Of a DNA stretch of 45,141 nucleotides, positions 26,323 through 33,355 are shown in pieces; the stretch's first letter is position 1, and each line of letters opens with the position of its first letter. This DNA is from Flemingiibacterium sp045634005 (GTDB lineage Bacteria > Bacillota > Clostridia > Oscillospirales > CAG-272), in assembly GCA_045634005.1 (NCBI GenBank), contig JAZQZL010000076.1, positions 1-45,141 of the forward strand, given 5' to 3'. A program made the position numbers and the translations under genes. The notes beneath the pieces were generated by a model, which worked only from the letters and a program-made list of their open reading frames with translations, was not told the origin of the DNA and made no database searches.

Positions 26323-26357
26323 ACACCCACACGGCTTGCCGTGTGGGTGTTTTTTTA
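26323..26357. terminator. Strong bidirectional terminator
   Basis: ACACCCACACGGC and GCCGTGTGGGTGT (26323-26350) form a near-perfect stem followed by seven T on the plus strand; on the minus strand it ends with ATTTCGTATGC. It ends the deacetylase gene and once probably also served the gene whose remnant lies at 26355-26420. Confidence 0.85.
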
Positions 26358-26420
26358 TTTGCTTTGAAAAGCCTCGTCGATCGCCGAACGTATTTTGAGC
26401 ATTGTGTCCGCATCGACAGT
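26355..26420 (-). pseudogene. Remnant: last 21 codons of a lost gene
   Basis: Directly before the terminator, on the minus strand, a frame of 21 sense codons and a TAA reads like a real C-terminus (ends RSAIDEAFQSK). An in-frame TAA stands immediately upstream at 26421-26423, where the sequence becomes A+T-rich. The codons used (GAC, GCG, ATC, TCG) match the surrounding native genes, unlike the adjacent insert. This suggests that a native gene was cut here. The family cannot be recognised from so short a piece. Confidence 0.45.
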
Positions 26421-26468
26421 TTAGAATCCAAGATTTTTTGGTGATTGTTTTATCGGTTTAAGACAAAC

Positions 26469-27704
26469 TCATATTTTTATCATAGTGTGTGTCCATATTC
26501 CATATTTGTTTTCAAAAACCACCTTAAAATTAGCAGCATCATCCGGAATTTTTCTTGTGAAAATTCCATTATCTTTTTCTTCATCCGTTAATTCCTCAAG
26601 CTTTGAAAGTGCACTGCAAGAGGGATTATAAAATTTAACAGCTGTTTGCTCGTAATCTGTACCTTGGGAAGTCTTTGCCTTTTCACGGAAATCCATATAG
26701 AGTATCCGGCTTTGGCTGTCGCATGGTTTTGCATTAACCGTCAACATTCCGTCTTTTACGCTATGAGATATTTCGGGAGCAGTAACACAAAACTCTAAAA
26801 CTTCACCTGTATTTACAAGCTTTACAGTATAGTATCCTCTTTCAAATTTTCTTGATACTTTTCCCCTACCCATAATGTCGAATTTTTCGTTAAGTATACC
26901 GTCTTTATAAATTTCCACTTCATTATTTCCTTCTTTGAACACAGAAATAACAACATCTTCATACGTACGGTAATTAGTTTTATTTCCGTAATCCAAAGCA
27001 ATATCGGGCAACTTAGTAGACAATTTTCCGCCTATAAACTTACTGTCTTCTACATTCGGCTCGGGAACAGAATCTATATAATCATATCTGCAAATTCCAA
27101 ACAGCTTGTACTGCTCGTAGAATTCCTCAGGTGTAAATAACCGTCTTGCACATGAAGGTCTGATGGCTTCCGAAACCTCAACCTGCTGTACCTTTCCATC
27201 TTTGCCATAAATGAGGTCAGTAACAAGAGCAACATGATTGCGGCCATTTCCAAAGGCGAAAAGAATATCACAAATCTCCATCTGGTCAACTGTATATTGA
27301 GCAGGCTCAAAAATCAAATGCATACCGGGTATAGTAAGCCATCTTTTGGTTGAATAGCGTCTGCGAATGTTCAGAGCATATCGCACCAAACCATTACAAA
27401 CCAATCCGAAATATGGCCACGAATTATTACGACCGCCTAAATCTTTACAGTAAAGAGCGCTGTCAGGATTGTTTACTATTGTAGAAAACGTTTCAAATGA
27501 AATATTTTCACAGACGAACTTATCAGTAGGTTCCGAGGATGAATAAATCATTCCTCTGATAAGTTTTCCCGCAGGCAATACGTTTTTTCCTGTTTGTTTC
27601 ATATAGACCGGAATATCACGAAGAGGAACCCACTCAAAATCCGTAAGTTGTTTTGCTCTAAGCAAAGCATTCTTTTTGCCCTGTGACAAATTTAATTTTT
27701 CCAT
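26469..27704 (-). CDS. Putative NlpC/P60-like cysteine peptidase with C-terminal Ig-like region
   Basis: 411 residues, no signal peptide. A Cys in LVCNGLVRYAL (about residue 103) and a His in GRNHVALVTDLIYG (about 158) occupy the positions of the catalytic Cys and His in NlpC/P60-type papain-like peptidases, with helix and strand surroundings that fit; the third residue is not obvious. The part after about 235 looks like beta-sandwich domains (YYTVKLVNTGEVLEFCVTAP; ending KVVFENKYGIWTHTMIKI). Function unknown. The gene is clearly A+T-richer than its neighbours and uses codons such as AAA, TTT and ATA freely, and it lies between two coding remnants, so recent acquisition is likely. AAGGGGAC precedes the ATG. 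Confidence 0.65.
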   Translation of the reverse strand: MEKLNLSQGKKNALLRAKQLTDFEWVPLRDIPVYMKQTGKNVLPAGKLIRGMIYSSSEPTDKFVCENISFETFSTIVNNPDSALYCKDLGGRNNSWPYFGLVCNGLVRYALNIRRRYSTKRWLTIPGMHLIFEPAQYTVDQMEICDILFAFGNGRNHVALVTDLIYGKDGKVQQVEVSEAIRPSCARRLFTPEEFYEQYKLFGICRYDYIDSVPEPNVEDSKFIGGKLSTKLPDIALDYGNKTNYRTYEDVVISVFKEGNNEVEIYKDGILNEKFDIMGRGKVSRKFERGYYTVKLVNTGEVLEFCVTAPEISHSVKDGMLTVNAKPCDSQSRILYMDFREKAKTSQGTDYEQTAVKFYNPSCSALSKLEELTDEEKDNGIFTRKIPDDAANFKVVFENKYGIWTHTMIKI

Positions 27705-27738
27705 TCTTCTGTCCCCTTATACAAATTCGACACTTTTA

Positions 27739-27867
27739 CTATCCGTACGCCTTGTCGGGATTTAAAGCACGTCCGTCGATGCGACATTCGGAGAGCGCCG
27801 CTGGTAGCTCACCTATTTTACGGTGCGTTTTTAGCTCCCCTTTTGTAAATAACTCTCCGCTGAAATA
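27739..27867 (-). pseudogene. Remnant: 42 codons of a lost gene downstream of purC
   Basis: A minus-strand frame opens after an in-frame TGA inside the purC terminator and runs 42 codons to a TAG at 27739. The residues look like genuine protein (ELKTHRKIGELPAALSECR, then DGRALNPDKAYG) and codon use matches the native genes, but there is no start codon or ribosome binding site. It is probably the tail of a gene deleted when the neighbouring insert arrived; a chance open frame is not excluded. Confidence 0.35.
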
Positions 27868-27878
27868 TCAGCGGAGAG
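27853..27878 (-). terminator. Terminator of purC
   Basis: CTCTCCGCTGA (27853-27863) pairs perfectly with TCAGCGGAGAG (27868-27878) around AATA, ten bases past the purC stop. The minus-strand tail TTATTTAC is moderately T-rich. Confidence 0.7.
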
Positions 27879-27887
27879 CCGTGTGAT

Positions 27888-28586
27888 TTATCTGTTGTTG
27901 ATCATCTTGGTAAGCTCAACGGGCTCAACGATCTTGCCGTCCTTGTAAACTCTCATGTTACCGGAAGCAATCTCGTCAATGAGGATAACCTCGCCGTTGT
28001 TGTAGCCGAACTCAAACTTGATGTCCCAAAGATCAAGACCGATGCTCTTAAGGTCGTCAGCAACGATCTTGGTGATCTTGAGGGTCTGCTCCTTCATAGA
28101 CTCGAACATTGCGGGAGTCATAACACCAAGAGCTGCAAGGCCCTCGCCGGTTACGAGCGGATCGCCCTTTTCGTCGTTCTTGAAGGTGCACTCAACGTAG
28201 CCACCCTCGAGTACGGTACCGTCCTTGATATACTCGCCGTATCTGCGAACAAAGCTACCGGTTGCAACAAGTCGGCAGATAACCTCAAGGCCGTTACCGC
28301 CCTGAGCCTTACCGAAGCATTCTGCAGGAAGAACCTCCATAGTAGCGTCGTCGATGTTTGCGCTTACGTAGTGAGTCTTGATGCCAGCCTTCTTAAGAAG
28401 CTCGAAGTAATGTACGGAAGAGATAAGATTTGCCTTACCGATACCTTCGATGGTGAGTCCTACTGCGTTTTCGCCGGGATCGAACACGCCGTCCTTGCCG
28501 GTGCAGTCGTCCTTAAACTTTAAAAGCACATTGCCGTTGTCAAGAGAATAAACGTCCTTGGTCTTGCCTGCGTAAACTTTTTTCAT
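27888..28586 (-). CDS. purC: Phosphoribosylaminoimidazole-succinocarboxamide synthase (SAICAR synthetase)
   Basis: 232 residues, the normal bacterial length. It joins CAIR and aspartate with ATP in purine synthesis. Diagnostic segments: YAGKTKDVYSLDNGNVLLKF (ATP-binding N-lobe), KAGIKTHYVSAN, EVICRLVATGSFVRRYGE and DLWDIKFEFGYNNGEVILIDE, followed by EIASGNMR. The N-terminus starts directly with MKKVYAGKTKDV behind AAGGAG. It stands alone with its own promoter, not in a pur operon. A 12-base palindrome between the promoter and the ribosome binding site may be an operator. No purine riboswitch is visible in the short leader. Confidence 0.96.
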   Translation of the reverse strand: MKKVYAGKTKDVYSLDNGNVLLKFKDDCTGKDGVFDPGENAVGLTIEGIGKANLISSVHYFELLKKAGIKTHYVSANIDDATMEVLPAECFGKAQGGNGLEVICRLVATGSFVRRYGEYIKDGTVLEGGYVECTFKNDEKGDPLVTGEGLAALGVMTPAMFESMKEQTLKITKIVADDLKSIGLDLWDIKFEFGYNNGEVILIDEIASGNMRVYKDGKIVEPVELTKMINNR

Positions 28587-28610
28587 AACCTGATGCTCCT
28601 TCTATAATTA

Positions 28611-28622
28611 TCACTTAAGTGA
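28611..28622. promoter_or_regulatory. Palindrome in the purC leader
   Basis: TCACTTAAGTGA is a perfect 12-base palindrome placed 18-29 bases after the -10 of purC. It could bind a repressor; the regulator is not identifiable. Confidence 0.4.
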
Positions 28623-28639
28623 ATACTATCACGGATACT

Positions 28640-28668
28640 ATTATATCACATCCATATGCAAATTTCAA
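28640..28668 (-). promoter_or_regulatory. Promoter of purC
   Basis: TTGAAA (28663-28668) and TATAAT (28640-28645) with a 17-base spacer on the minus strand. Confidence 0.7.
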
Positions 28669-28771
28669 TAGCAATTTTTGTTTTTGTCATTTTTTAGCAA
28701 ATTTTATAAAAACAGCTGTTTGAGGATAAAAATTTTTTCAATAGTTTTCGATAAAAAATTCATATAAACTA

Positions 28772-28800
28772 TTGAAAACGGCAAAGCTTTATGATATAAT
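28772..28800 (+). promoter_or_regulatory. Promoter of the CofE-like gene
   Basis: TTGAAA (28772-28777) and TATAAT (28795-28800) with a 17-base spacer, divergent from the purC promoter. A leader of about 65 bases follows. Confidence 0.7.
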
Positions 28801-28870
28801 ATATAATCGGTATGATTGTGGTGAACAAGGTTCATCAAGCTTAACGGTCATATTAAAGGAGTAATAATTT

Positions 28871-30064
28871 ATGAGTCGTATGATTGGCACTGTATCCCGT
28901 GGCGTCAGAGCACCTATTATCAGAAACGGTGATGACATCGTGGAGATCGTAACTTCGTCTGTTCTCGAAGCTCAGAAGGACGCAGGTTTCGAGTTTAATG
29001 ACCGCGACATCGTGGCCATGACCGAGGCTGTCGTTGCAAGAGCGCAGGGTAACTACGCATCCGTCGACGACATTGCAGCAGATATTAAGGCAAAGTTTGG
29101 CACCGACACTGTTGGCGTTATCTTCCCCATCCTCAGCCGTAACCGCTTCGCTATTTGTCTGCGCGGTATCGCAAAGGGTGTAAAGAAGGTAGTTCTTATG
29201 CTCTCCTACCCCTCTGACGAGGTTGGTAACCACCTTGTTTCTCTCGATGCACTTGACGAGAAGGGCGTAAATCCCTACACTGACGTGCTCGATCTTAAGA
29301 AATACCGTGAGCTTTTCGGTTACGAGAAGCATAGATTCACCGGTGTTGATTACGTTGAATACTACGAGGAGCTTATCCGTGGCTGCGGCGCAGACTGCGA
29401 GATAATCTTCGCTAATAATCCGAGAGCTATCCTTGACTATACCAAGAACGTGCTCTGCTGCGACATTCACACTCGCGCACGCACCAAGCGTATTCTCAAG
29501 GCTGCAGGCGGCGAGACCGTACTCGGTCTTGACGACATTCTCACCTCTTCCGTAAACGGCAGCGGTTACAACGCTGACTACGGTCTTCTTGGCTCCAACA
29601 AGGCAACCGAGGATCAGGTAAAGCTCTTCCCTCGCAACTGCCAGCCCGTTGTTGACGCTATCCAGAAGAAGCTCTACGACGCAACCGGCAAGACTATCGA
29701 GGTAATGGTTTACGGCGACGGCGCATTCAAGGATCCCGTAGGTAAGATCTGGGAGCTTGCAGACCCGGTAGTTGCACCTGCATACACTAAGGGCCTCGAG
29801 GGTACTCCCAACGAGCTCAAGCTCAAGTACCTCGCAGATAACGATTTCGCTGATCTCTCCGGAGATGCGCTCAAGGAAGCAATCAAGTCGAAGATCACTG
29901 AAAAGGATGCAGACCTCTTTGGTAAGATGGCATCCGAGGGCACGACTCCCCGTCAGCTGACTGACCTTATCGGTTCGCTTTGCGACCTTACTTCCGGTTC
30001 GGGCGACAAGGGTACGCCTATCGTATTCATTCAGGGTTATTTCGATAACTACACGACCGAATAA
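28871..30064 (+). CDS. Coenzyme F420-0:L-glutamate ligase-like protein (CofE family)
   Basis: 397 residues. It starts MSRMIGTVSRGVRAPIIRNG and carries CofE-like elements such as DIVAMTEAVVARAQGNYAS near residue 47, GLDDILTSSVNGSGYNADYG and MVYGDGAFKDPVGKIWELAD. CofE adds glutamate to F420-0 in methanogens and actinobacteria; Clostridia of this kind are not known to make F420, and many carry this longer version with an unknown substrate, probably another gamma- or alpha-linked glutamate product. No other F420 gene is in the window. AAAGGAG lies nine bases before the ATG. It is monocistronic, with a terminator directly after the stop. Confidence 0.8.
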   Translation: MSRMIGTVSRGVRAPIIRNGDDIVEIVTSSVLEAQKDAGFEFNDRDIVAMTEAVVARAQGNYASVDDIAADIKAKFGTDTVGVIFPILSRNRFAICLRGIAKGVKKVVLMLSYPSDEVGNHLVSLDALDEKGVNPYTDVLDLKKYRELFGYEKHRFTGVDYVEYYEELIRGCGADCEIIFANNPRAILDYTKNVLCCDIHTRARTKRILKAAGGETVLGLDDILTSSVNGSGYNADYGLLGSNKATEDQVKLFPRNCQPVVDAIQKKLYDATGKTIEVMVYGDGAFKDPVGKIWELADPVVAPAYTKGLEGTPNELKLKYLADNDFADLSGDALKEAIKSKITEKDADLFGKMASEGTTPRQLTDLIGSLCDLTSGSGDKGTPIVFIQGYFDNYTTE

Positions 30065-30070
30065 ATCGGC

Positions 30071-30103
30071 AAAGGACCGCGCAAATGCACGGTCCTTTTT
30101 ATT
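30071..30103 (+). terminator. Terminator of the CofE-like gene
   Basis: AAAGGACCG (30071-30079) pairs with CGGTCCTTT (30090-30098) and is followed by TTATTTTA. Confidence 0.8.
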
Positions 30104-30114
30104 TTAAAAAAACA

Positions 30115-30140
30115 CACCGCACGGCTTCTGCCGTGCGGTG
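30115..30140 (-). terminator. Terminator of secreted paralogue 1
   Basis: CACCGCACGGC (30115-30125) pairs with GCCGTGCGGTG (30130-30140) around TTCT; on the minus strand it is followed by TGTTTTTTT. Its core matches the terminators after paralogues 2 and 3. Confidence 0.85.
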
Positions 30141-30156
30141 ATTTTTGTTTTGTCTG

Positions 30157-33084
30157 TTACTGCTTTACAACCTTGATTCCACTTACGTCGAAATCCTTGA
30201 TAAAGCTTACGTCCGTGCCGCCTGCAAAATGGATAACAAGCTCGGTCGCCTCGGTTACGACGAACGTCGAATCGAACGCCGTCCACTCGTTGCTAATCCA
30301 ATCAAGCTTGAGTACCGCGCCGTTTACGAACGTACGAACCATTGCCACCTCACCCTTTGCTGCGGTGCGGACATCGCACTCGAGAGTGTATGTGCCGGGC
30401 TCGAGGGTAATGCCTGTGTTATAGGTGAAGCCGCTGCCATCGTCAGTCTTCTCCGCAACGTTTCTCATAGCAAGATAGAGGTTGCCGCCCTGACTCTTTA
30501 CGGTAAGCGTCTGCTCATACTTTTCAAGACCAAGATCCCACTTGTCGCCTCCAACGTCATTGTAAACGTCGGGAGCGAGCGAGCCTTCAACTGCCGCGAG
30601 AACTACTTCCTCCTCGGGCTCCTCGGGCTCAACGACCTCGGGATCTTCGGGCTCCTCGGGCGTTACGGTGCCCTCCTCCCAAGGAAGAATATGCTCGTTT
30701 TCGGGAGTTTCGTTAACGTCAATAAGCACAAGATTTGCAAGCTGATACGGCTGAGTGTAGCCCTCCCAAGGACCGCCGTATACCTTAAAGGTGAACGCGG
30801 TCGAGTCGTTAATATCAAACGTAACGTCGATCTTGGTCCACTCTGTGGTGTAGGAAACGTCTGCAACATTAGTGCTGGCGATAGCGATACGGCTGCGAGA
30901 GGTCTGTCCCTTCGCGGTGGTACGGATAAGACCTGTAAGGTTATACGTGCCCGGCTCGAGCTCGTAGCCGTACGAGTAAACGAAGGTATCCATATTCTTC
31001 TGAATATTGCTCATAGAGAGATAAGAAATATCCTCGCTCACAACGCCTCTAAGCATTCTTCCCTCGGGATAAGTCCAGTTTTCGCTGCCTACGTCCTCGT
31101 ATATCTTTTCAAGGAAGTTAGTTCTCTTGAAGTTCTTGTACGGGCCTGTCTTCTTGAGAAGGAACGCCATCATAATACCAACGTTCGGAGCTGCGAATTC
31201 AGGACCCTTCTCTGCTATTTTGAGATCGGTCAGGTATATTGCGGATCCGCCGTCGACGATGAGGCTGACCTCGGAAAGCTTAGTAGCTTCGGTAACCTCA
31301 AACGTCATTTTAACCGTAGTAGGACTTGTACCAACTCCGTACGCAGTACCGGTAGCATTGTCACCGTTTGCAGCCTTCGCCTTAAGCTTTACAGTCTGCG
31401 CGCCATCTGCCGCATATACCGTTGCAGTCACGGTATACTCACCGGGAGTGAGAGCGATGTCCTTATTGGTTGCATCGTAGGTAAAGGTAGAGCCGTTAGC
31501 TGCATCGGGAGTGAGAAGAAGCTCGGAGAAATTGGTGTAGTGTCTTTCATCAGATGCTCTGTTGATGAACGTCCACTCGTCGGGAGCAAGTGATTCGTCG
31601 TATTCACCGCGAGCGAAAACTACCTCGCCGCTTACCTTATCAACGATCTTTATGCCGCGGAAATTGAGATAAATTCTTTCCCTGTCGGAGCAAATTCCGG
31701 GAGGAACCATAAACTTAAGCTGAACTGTTGCAGCCTCCGTAGCAGCAATGGTAAAGTCCTTAACAAGGGGAGCATCTGCCCAATCGGTAGGGATAACCGG
31801 GTACCAATCAAGATAATTCTTGGTACCGCCGACAATCATACCAACCTTGGTCTTTGAGGCGTCGATAGGATTGTTCTCACTCTGTATAGCGTTAACGGTA
31901 ATTTCATATTTCGTACCGGGAGTGCAGATGCTGTTGTCGGGGTCAGCAGGATCGTAAAGAACGGTGGTAAGGAAGTTGTTACCGCCGCCCTTTGCGGAGC
32001 ACTCTACGTAGTTTCTGCTGCCGTCAACCTCTACCGTACCCGTATCAGAAGACCAGAACGCGATGCTGTCGCCCTTTGCAATTGCCGTGCCGCGCTTGAT
32101 GCTTGCGTTAGTGGTGGAGGTGGTAAGCTCAACGCAGGTGAGCTTAAGCGATGCTAGCATAAGCTTGGTCGCCGCCGAGGTTGTATCCTTACCGAAATCA
32201 AAATTGATCGCGGAAAGCGTCGTTTCCTCGGAAACCGTAAGCGTGTAAGTGATCTCCTCTGCCGTAGCGCCTACGGTAGCGGTGGTATCCGCGGTAGCGC
32301 CGACGGTCATAGCAGAGTCGCCGAGCTTAACGCCGAGCGAAGCCTCGTCTGCATCCGTGTTAAACGTACCCGTGAGCTGATATACACCGGGAAGAAGCTT
32401 AACGTCCTCAACGTCATACGAAGCGGTGGTGGATGTGAGGTCCGCACAAAGGCCGGAATTATCGGTAACTCCGATAAAATCGCCCGTTTTTCTTACAGGG
32501 AAGCTCCAATTATCGGTTGCTTCGCCGTATCCCAGAACGATGTTACCGTTAGAATCGGTTATAGTGATGTTGCGGAAATCCCACGTTACTCTGCCCGTTG
32601 CTCTGAGCGGCCAAAGCGTCATTGTAACGTCGCCTGCAGGAGAAGCGGGAATCGTGAAATTCTTGGTAAAATTACGCCATTCATAGTTCGTAAGTCTGCT
32701 CCAGATTTCCCACGCGCCGACGTTATTAACGACCACGCTTATGCCGGGCTGATCTTCAGGGATAACAAAGCTAGGATTGACCTTAACATCAATTGAAACG
32801 GTATACGTCTGACCGGGCTGGCAAATATCGGTATCGCCCGACGCTTTAGTATACAACGTCATTACACTAAAGCCCGAAGTGTTCTGCAGACTGAACGTTG
32901 CGTACTTATCCTTAACGTACGACACGCCCGTCCAACCGTCAGCACTGTCAGTCGGAATAGTTATGCTGTCGCGCGAATCCATAGACTCAAGCTCTGCCGC
33001 CGCAACCGAAACGGTCATCACGGGAAGGCTCGAAAGCGCAAGAACTACTGCTAACAGCATCGAAAGAATTCTTGTCTTTTTCAT
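30157..33084 (-). CDS. Secreted multi-module protein, paralogue 1
   Basis: 975 residues from the ATG at 33084 (MKKTRILSMLLAVVLALSSL), preceded by GAAAGAGAGAAGC; an ATG six codons earlier lies in that ribosome binding site. Signal peptide about 1-30. Two beta-rich modules follow (about 35-330 and 330-630), each with a 'PGxYxLTGTF' and a 'DFRNITI' or 'NFRGIKI' motif, like carbohydrate-binding jelly rolls. Near 630 is the hydrophobic family motif APNVGIMMAFLLKK. Then come a CBM-like module, an acidic Pro/Glu linker (about 808-831) and a last CBM-like module that ends at DVSGIKVVKQ. No catalytic domain, LPXTG, SLH or dockerin motif is visible. It is probably an extracellular glycan- or surface-binding protein; function is inferred only. 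Confidence 0.85.
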   Translation of the reverse strand: MKKTRILSMLLAVVLALSSLPVMTVSVAAAELESMDSRDSITIPTDSADGWTGVSYVKDKYATFSLQNTSGFSVMTLYTKASGDTDICQPGQTYTVSIDVKVNPSFVIPEDQPGISVVVNNVGAWEIWSRLTNYEWRNFTKNFTIPASPAGDVTMTLWPLRATGRVTWDFRNITITDSNGNIVLGYGEATDNWSFPVRKTGDFIGVTDNSGLCADLTSTTASYDVEDVKLLPGVYQLTGTFNTDADEASLGVKLGDSAMTVGATADTTATVGATAEEITYTLTVSEETTLSAINFDFGKDTTSAATKLMLASLKLTCVELTTSTTNASIKRGTAIAKGDSIAFWSSDTGTVEVDGSRNYVECSAKGGGNNFLTTVLYDPADPDNSICTPGTKYEITVNAIQSENNPIDASKTKVGMIVGGTKNYLDWYPVIPTDWADAPLVKDFTIAATEAATVQLKFMVPPGICSDRERIYLNFRGIKIVDKVSGEVVFARGEYDESLAPDEWTFINRASDERHYTNFSELLLTPDAANGSTFTYDATNKDIALTPGEYTVTATVYAADGAQTVKLKAKAANGDNATGTAYGVGTSPTTVKMTFEVTEATKLSEVSLIVDGGSAIYLTDLKIAEKGPEFAAPNVGIMMAFLLKKTGPYKNFKRTNFLEKIYEDVGSENWTYPEGRMLRGVVSEDISYLSMSNIQKNMDTFVYSYGYELEPGTYNLTGLIRTTAKGQTSRSRIAIASTNVADVSYTTEWTKIDVTFDINDSTAFTFKVYGGPWEGYTQPYQLANLVLIDVNETPENEHILPWEEGTVTPEEPEDPEVVEPEEPEEEVVLAAVEGSLAPDVYNDVGGDKWDLGLEKYEQTLTVKSQGGNLYLAMRNVAEKTDDGSGFTYNTGITLEPGTYTLECDVRTAAKGEVAMVRTFVNGAVLKLDWISNEWTAFDSTFVVTEATELVIHFAGGTDVSFIKDFDVSGIKVVKQ
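30569..30612. repeat. 44-base block identical to 36495-36538
   Basis: The DNA encoding the end of the acidic linker and the start of the last module (VVLAAVEGSLAPD) in paralogue 1 is identical over 44 bases to the same place in paralogue 3. Elsewhere the two genes differ clearly, so this points to recent gene conversion or unequal exchange. Confidence 0.85.
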
Positions 33085-33110
33085 TATGCTTCTCTCTTTC
33101 AAAAATAATT

Positions 33111-33126
33111 TACGGCATACGCCGTA
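33111..33126 (-). promoter_or_regulatory. Leader hairpin of paralogue 1
   Basis: TACGGC-ATAC-GCCGTA forms a six-pair hairpin between the -10 and the ribosome binding site. Similar small hairpins stand at the same place in paralogues 2 and 3; they may stabilise the mRNA 5' end. Confidence 0.45.
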
Positions 33127-33135
33127 TACATAATG

Positions 33136-33165
33136 ATTATATCATATTTTTTCATTTTCTGTCAA
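33136..33165 (-). promoter_or_regulatory. Promoter of paralogue 1
   Basis: TTGACA (33160-33165) and TATAAT (33136-33141) with an 18-base spacer: full consensus hexamers, implying strong expression. Confidence 0.75.
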
Positions 33166-33305
33166 TAGCTTTGCGCTCAAAACAGGCATTTCTGTTAGCT
33201 TTCTCCCTAAATAACAAAATTTCGCTCGTTTTTTGTGTATTTCTCACAGTTGCTATAACTTTTGAACATTTTCACGATGTTAATTTTAACACATTTTTCC
33301 GCAAA

Positions 33306-33337
33306 AAACACCGTGCAGCGTATGCCGCACGGTGTTT
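33306..33337 (-). terminator. Terminator of secreted paralogue 2
   Basis: AAACACCGTGC (33306-33316) pairs with GCACGGTGTTT (33327-33337), with an inner GC-GTAT-GC part; followed by TTTGC on the minus strand. Confidence 0.8.
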
Positions 33338-33355
33338 CTGTGTTAAAACTCAACA

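Noticed and set aside
27795..27830. tRNA-like string GGTAGCTCA
   Set aside because: No acceptor stem, anticodon arm or T-loop can be formed around it.
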